The notes under the pieces are model-generated. The model was not told the origin of the DNA and searched no databases. It saw only the letters and a program-made list of their open reading frames with translations. The translations under genes and the position numbers were made by a program. From Eudromia elegans (Eukaryota; Chordata; Aves; Tinamiformes; Tinamidae), in assembly GCA_003342815.1 (NCBI GenBank), contig PTEX01000024.1, forward strand, positions 6,262,786-6,326,785: a stretch of DNA of 64,000 nucleotides. Direction: 5' to 3'. Each line of letters opens with the position of its first letter. Positions within the stretch are counted from its first letter, which is position 1. Shown here piece after piece: positions 58,162 to 64,000 of this stretch.

Positions 58162-60260
58162 CTTTATAGATGCCTAAAGGTGGGTCTCAGCCCACCAGAG
58201 AGGCTCACTAGGTTTGTGGGATATCGGGTTTCACAAAGTGGCTAAAGCCAAGAGGGAGCCAGCCACAAAGGACCTGAACCAGCTGCAGGATCCCACAGGA
58301 TGCTCCTTTGCTACCTACAAAGCCAGCGGTGAAGAGGTTGGGAGACTCTGACTCACTCCATGGCTTTATGGTTTTCTTTCTGGTGCTTAGCTTTGCAGTG
58401 GCCTGTTCTGTAGCCTTCTCTGAGTGAGCACCTCAGCTACAAGCTGAAACATGGAAGCCTTTTACTGCCCTGGGCGACTCCCACGAGAGGCCGGGAAGTC
58501 TCTTCAGCTTTCGGTGATCTGCTGCCTGCCCTGAGGGAGCCCATGCAGGTCGGAGCACTGGAGATGGATTTTTGAGTCCGCACAGCGAAGGTCGTTGCTG
58601 CCTCGTGAGCAGGGAGATGATGCTGCACTCCGTAAGCAGCCCCAAGCCTTGCAGCAGCCTGGACAGCCGTGCCCATTGCTGTCACCTCGGCACAGCCATC
58701 CCTACCACCTCTTCCATGGTGTGTCCAGAGCTACCAGCCTGTCCCTGATGGTGTCTCAGGGGGAATTGCTAGTTCAGTTTCTTGGGAAGAGGAGAATGGA
58801 GATGAATAGGGTTTTGCCTCATAGCTTAATTGTTCACATGCCTCTAACCCATTCCAGACTGCTCTGTTTTTATTGTGTTGACAGTGTTTTCCATTGGTTT
58901 GTTCTTTGGTGATGGACAGATTTTTTTTCTTTCATTTTTTCTTAACCATTTAATGGGATCTTTTTTCTATGGCTCAGGCAATCTGAGGGTCTGGCCAGGA
59001 CTAGCCAGGTTACCAAGTAGCCCCACTGTATGAGTGGGGAGGGGGCCGGTCACCAGGTTTTTGCTTTTTTTCCTGTCTCCATCTGTTGGTAGGACAACTT
59101 GTACCCACTGTCTGGGGATGGCACTGAGGGACTTGAAGGAAACTGATAAACAGGTAAGAGATTCTCGTTTTCTGTTTCTCCACACAAATTGATGACTACA
59201 GCATCCAGGTTCAATGGAGTTAATATATTTGGGACTTGATTCTTCTTCCACTGATGTCAGAAAAGACTAAAGGGAGAAGAGATCAAATGTCTTTGTCTCA
59301 GCTGCTGGAATGATTCCAGGTCGATGGCTGCCCACGAGGTGTGCGCAGCACCCGATGCCTGCTGGCAGTGCAGGGCGACCTCGCATCCTTTAGCCCAAAT
59401 GGGTGTTTTGAGTCTGCTGCTCAGCTGCTTTAAAGCAGCAAGGAGCTCCTATCAACACAGGATCCAGACCTCTAGACAACTGGTCATTTTGTGGTTATAT
59501 ATACGGACTCCTTTCATCCTTTTGGATTTTTATAAGTGAATAAGGAAAAATATCTTTCTACTTTTTTCTACATTGCTGTGATGCTGTGATTTATAAAGCA
59601 GGAATGAACTTGACTTGGAACTGTGGGTTTTAGACATGCTAATTTTAATTAACATAAACCAGCCTTTCTCCTCACATTGATATGCAGATTCAGTCTCTAA
59701 TTTCTGCTAGATCATGAAGAGAAAAAAAGGCACTTGATATATGTAATTCCTTTGAATATTTACTCAAATTCCTTTTTGCAGTTGAACACATTTTACGTTT
59801 TAAGAAGCAATGCAACCCGAGATGTATTCGTTGCTTCTAAGCCGAGCAGTCTCTGCAGGTACAGCAGTGCTGGCGTGCTGCAGCAGAGAGAGCTAACTGA
59901 GGAGAAAGGCTGGCCTCGTACAGAAGATAAAAGTCTTCTGGAAAAAAGACTTCTCCAAGGAAAGGCTGTGTCCGGACGTGCCAGCAGAGCTTGTTCCTCC
60001 CCATAAGTCACTCTGACAGACAAGCCCCAGGATGGCTTTGCCTTAGGACTAATTCTTAATTGGTCATCCTTTTTCACTCAAAGATTGTAGAGAGAGTTTA
60101 GCCAGGCAAGGCGAGGTACCCTCAGAGCTTGCTGTCCTGGGCTGTTGGTCAAGAACTAGCTTGTGGTCAACCTGGTCACAGATACCTGGAGAATCTGGAC
60201 AAAAGATTTCTACACATGAGGGAAAAAAAATCAAGGAATGTCTTCCAAGCAATTTGATGA

Positions 60261-60491
<231 letters not shown>

Positions 60492-61557
60492 TAAAGCAGT
60501 TTTGTTAAATCTCTGTTAGAGCTTTTCTAAACTGTAAATGTCTCATACATGTGGAACATGGTTTTCAGTCATTTGCTTCTACTTTACTGTAATAGCTGTT
60601 CTGATGAAGGCAGCTTTGTGCAATCAAGACAGCCCTGAGTGCAGATTTTAATACCAAAAAGGCATTTTAACAAAATCAATAGTGCTGCTGAAACCTGAAA
60701 TACCTCAAGATGAGAAGCTATTGCAGGATGTTTGTGGTTTTTTAACACCAGTTTCCGAACCTCTGTCTGTTGGGCAATATTGCAGCTGTTAGCACGTTCA
60801 GCAAAGAAAACTCTGGGAGAAGTGCCCGTCTTGACCTGCCTGTCCTGCTCACCCAGCTGGCAGCCGGTAATGTCACCATGTCACCCAGTGCTGGTGTTTG
60901 CGTGCCAGCATTTGAAAGGGGTAGGAGGGGTGAGGTGCACGTGTTGCTACTTTACATCGATTTCTGCAGTTGTTGCAGAGCATCCATCACTCAGGAGGGT
61001 TGGGATGTGCCACCCTGTGCAACCCAGGACTATGGTGTGTCCTAGATGTCTTAACTGGTTGCTGAAATGCTGAGTAATGGGGGGAGGATTATATGAATTT
61101 GCTTTAAGTTCCTTTCTTTCTCCACTTGCCAAACCACAGGCAGAACTGCAAAGGTTCAGTGAGGGTCATTAAAACCTCTAGCTGTGCCCTTAAACCAATT
61201 TTCTGTATCTAAAAATTGCGATCTGAACAGCTCTTATTTTTGGTCTTTCCAAGTATTAGCTGAAATGCTAGGTCCTCTTAGGAGGTCTCTGTTTCTCTCA
61301 CTAGTGCCAATCAAATGCCATTCAGAGTGACATTTGTGTATATAGGAAAGTGATGAGTGCTGCAGGACCAAGTACTGCCCGTCGTGCGTACTGGGCAGAT
61401 GCAAGTGTGAGGGAAAAGAGAAAAGAAGAAAACCCTTTCTACTATTGGCTGATAAAGTGCTGAGGGCTCCTTGAATGTGCTTAAAATGACAAGTACTTTG
61501 GAGTTTGTGGTGACCAAAGATCTGGAGAAGCTTTCTGAGAGGAGTGTAAGATGAGGA

Positions 61558-61611
61558 ACATACACACACACAAACAAACATACATACACACACACACGAA
61601 ACAAACATAAA
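61558..61611. repeat. CA-rich microsatellite
   Basis: Interrupted (CA)n with CAAA and CATA units, such as tacacacacacaaacaaaca. Simple repeat in intron 12. Confidence 0.9.
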
Positions 61612-62930
61612 ACCAGAAATTATTACAAGTTAGTTTTGAGTAGTTTTGAAATCTTTTATACCCCCTTACTCCCTTACTCTCTTACTTACGTGACATATTC
61701 TTATATAAAAACATTTTTTTTTGGGGTTTTTTGTTTCAAATTACTCTTAATCAGCCATGGTAACTGGTATGTTACAGTGGCCTCTATTTTTGTGTTAAAA
61801 ACCCATGGCAAGATTAGCACTGGCCTTGTTAAGGGTGGCATGAGTGTGTAAAATTTTGTGTTCTGCTTAATTAGCCGCTTGGGGCAGTGTTATCTGTACA
61901 GCAGAAATTAGTTGACTGAACCTGTCAGGAAAGGTAGCACAACTTTATTAGAAATACTGTTGCTGTTTACAGTCAATAGAGTGTTCCTGGGGGGGTGAAA
62001 TCTTTTGAGTATCTCATTATCTTTAATATAGAAAAAAACTGTCTGGCAGTGTTTCTTCATTGCCTTAGTTTGACCTAACATGGAAAACGTTTCTAACTGA
62101 GAGACCAAAGGAATGAGTATTTCTTGTTGAAGGGTACAAAGTATAGTAAGTGTGTGACTGCTTCGTTGTGCCATGAATAGTGTTGGGATGAGTGGTGACT
62201 GTCCTGGAGCCAGCAGCGCTCTACATGAGGGTGACCTGTCAGGAGCTATCAGCTTCATGAGGCCGGGAGGAAAACCAGGTGGGGAGCACGGAGACTGGGA
62301 ACAGCAGGCGCATGGCACGTGCTGCTCCGGGTTATCAAGGAGGGCCGAAGTAGGCAGAGAGTGAGCATCAAGTGGTACTGGTCTCTCCTTGGCTTCCTCA
62401 GAGAACGCAATGTAATTTCAGTTGTATTAATGCCTGTAGAGTGATGGATTGGAATGGAATGATTCTGCTATGAAACTTGTTCAGTTAGTCTTCTTGAGTT
62501 GATCTGAGTAGGTCAGTAGCTTTGCTTTAGGTTACATGCGTATGTTCACATAAATACTTCATTGTACAGTCTTTATTAGCCACTTAGTAAAATAATAATG
62601 TGTCTGAAACTAGAAATAGCTGTTGGAGGACACTTGGTTTCTCACTGCCTGCTGCACACCTTGTTCTTGCTCTGCAGTTTGCCCTTTGCTGTGCTGATGC
62701 TCTGCTCCCAGCTGGTTCTTTTCTCACTGCTGCTGGAGCATCAGCAGGAGTGATAGTGGTCCTTGCCAGCAGAAGCCATAAGATCTCCTGGTTGTAATGT
62801 AATATTATTCCCGTTGTGGCAGGAAAACCCTCCTCCTCCTGTTCCCCACCAGCAATTAACCATTATCAAGCAACAGCTGGCTGAGTGTGTGAGGACCTTG
62901 TATCCTGCAGAAACATGGCCTGGGAGAGAG

Positions 62931-62966
62931 GAGGTCTATAGAGGTCTATAGAGGAGGTCTGTATAT
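62931..62966. repeat. Short tandem repeat of gaggtctata
   Basis: Two exact ten-base units (gaggtctata) are followed by gaggaggtctgtata, a third degenerate copy. Recent local duplication. Confidence 0.85.
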
Positions 62967-63405
62967 ACCCGCACACTACGCCCATACATGTCCCACGAGA
63001 CTGCAGCATGTGAGAGGCAGCTGCATTCTCACTGAGAACCATCAAGAACCGTAATTTGATTTTGTGCTTGTGCTTTGTACATAAAGATGCTTGTTGGGGT
63101 ATATGTGTTTGTGGAGATACAAAGCTAAAATGCTCTTCAAGCAGAGGTATCGAGCAGATATTGATCTCAGTGCCTGTGGTTGACTGGTGAAAGGTGCCAG
63201 GTTGACATTGCAAGGGAAAATAGCTCCCTGGTGCATCACGAAGGGCATCACAAAACAGAGCTTCAGAGACCCATGGCTCTTGCCTGCCTGTGTTCAGATA
63301 AGACCCTCCTTCAGAGCCTTCAGTCCGTGGCTGCTTCCCAGCAGCTCCGGTTCCACTCCTGTGTTCATTCCGCTTTAGTATCGCTTGTGAGGCTTTCTCT
63401 TGCAG

Positions 63406-63510
63406 TGTGCATACCTGCCTACTTACCGGGAGCTGGACAGATACCAGAAGCTCGTTCCACGTGAACAGATGGTCATGACTTTCAGCCACTTCAGACCTGA
63501 GCACATTCCA
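63406..63510 (+). CDS. Cassette-exon-like open segment in intron 12
   Basis: A 105-base segment is bounded by a strong acceptor (ggctttctcttgcag, ending 63405) and a perfect donor (gtgagt, from 63511). It is open and symmetric (phase 0 at both ends), so splicing it after exon 12 would keep the receptor frame and insert 35 residues, beginning CAYLPTYRELDRYQKLVPRE and ending FRPEHIP. The peptide has a coding-like mix of Tyr, Arg, Glu and Phe, but I do not recognise it. An insertion after EFFR would fall inside the S2 lobe and probably disrupt ligand binding. Alternatives are an exon of another nested gene, an exon remnant, or chance. Confidence 0.3.
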
Positions 63511-64000
63511 GTGAGTGACCTATTTTATAGTGCTGGCTGTTTCCCTAAGCATTGCAGTGTCTCCCATGTAAACAGTAGCCCGACTATGTAGATCAGAGCT
63601 AAATACAACACTGCTGTTTCAAGTATGCAAGATGAATGATGCCAGGGCAACATTACTCCCAAGGTAACAACAACAGAGCATATTTTTTTAGTGTTTTCAC
63701 AGCAGGCACTACTTACTCGCCACACTCACTGGTGCTGCTCTTCATCAGGGCACTTTTCACCCCATAATATCTAAGAACTGAGTAAGCCTTTGAATATTTT
63801 TGTGGTTGTTGCTTGTTTCTGCTCAGAAGCATTTTACGTTTGTACTAATTAGCTTAAAAAGGCATTTAAATGGTAATCAATAGATTTCATCAATTCCTTT
63901 CTGGCTTTCAAAGGCCATTCATCCATACTGAGAAGGAAAAGGTCCTTTCCTTAGATATTTATTAACAAAAAGTGTCAGCTTGCAAAATGTCTGTCTCTTT

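Noticed and set aside
59782..60006. Acceptor-like tttttgcag followed by an open frame in intron 11
   Set aside because: Spliced to exon 11 it would meet a stop codon at once (AG joined to TTGA gives Ser then an in-frame stop), and no other upstream exon fits.
62866..63504. 212-codon open frame on the minus strand in intron 12
   Set aside because: No recognisable domain, ordinary intronic context and no promoter or splice structure supporting it. It overlaps the cassette-exon candidate on the other strand, whose coding-like composition may help keep the reverse frame open.

Overview
This is a 64 kb stretch of vertebrate nuclear DNA lying inside one gene. Nine exons on the + strand encode the middle of an AMPA-type ionotropic glutamate receptor subunit. 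The protein matches GluA3 (GRIA3) rather than GluA1, GluA2 or GluA4: the segments [35 protein letters not shown] and [19 protein letters not shown] are the GRIA3 versions. Near-identity to mammalian GluA3, very short introns for this gene (about 1 to 16 kb) and little recognisable interspersed repeat suggest a bird. A non-avian reptile is not excluded and I cannot name the species.

Layout: the window opens inside intron 3. By the conserved AMPA-receptor exon plan, exons 4 to 12 follow at 16934-17121, 33378-33431, 34940-35101, 38802-38969, 41962-42066, 43336-43443, 44641-44847, 52656-53032 and 60278-60476. It closes inside intron 12. Every splice junction is GT-AG, all phases join into one open frame, and together they give 1,568 coding bases (about 522 codons). 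Exons 4 to 9 encode most of the amino-terminal domain and its linker. Exon 10 and the start of exon 11 encode ligand-binding lobe S1. Exon 11 also carries M1 and the M2 pore loop with the Q/R site. Exon 12 carries M3 with SYTANLAAF and the start of S2. The signal peptide and first exons, the flip/flop exons, M4 and the cytoplasmic tail lie outside the window.

About 97% of the window is intron. No second gene, tRNA, rRNA or complete mobile element was recognised. The intronic content consists of simple repeats, several perfect hairpins, a CpG-rich island in intron 10 and two exon-like open segments in frame with the receptor, at 54247 (intron 11) and 63406 (intron 12).

The most interesting signal is at the exon 11/intron 11 boundary. 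The 30 bases ending at the exon 11 donor, including the unedited Gln codon of the Q/R site (adenosine 53008), are complementary to intron bases 53305-53334: 28 of 30 positions pair when G-U pairs are counted, and 10 consecutive Watson-Crick pairs cover the Q/R codon. This is the layout of the ADAR editing duplex (exon plus intronic complementary site about 300 nt downstream) known from GRIA2, but in a paralogue regarded as unedited at this site.
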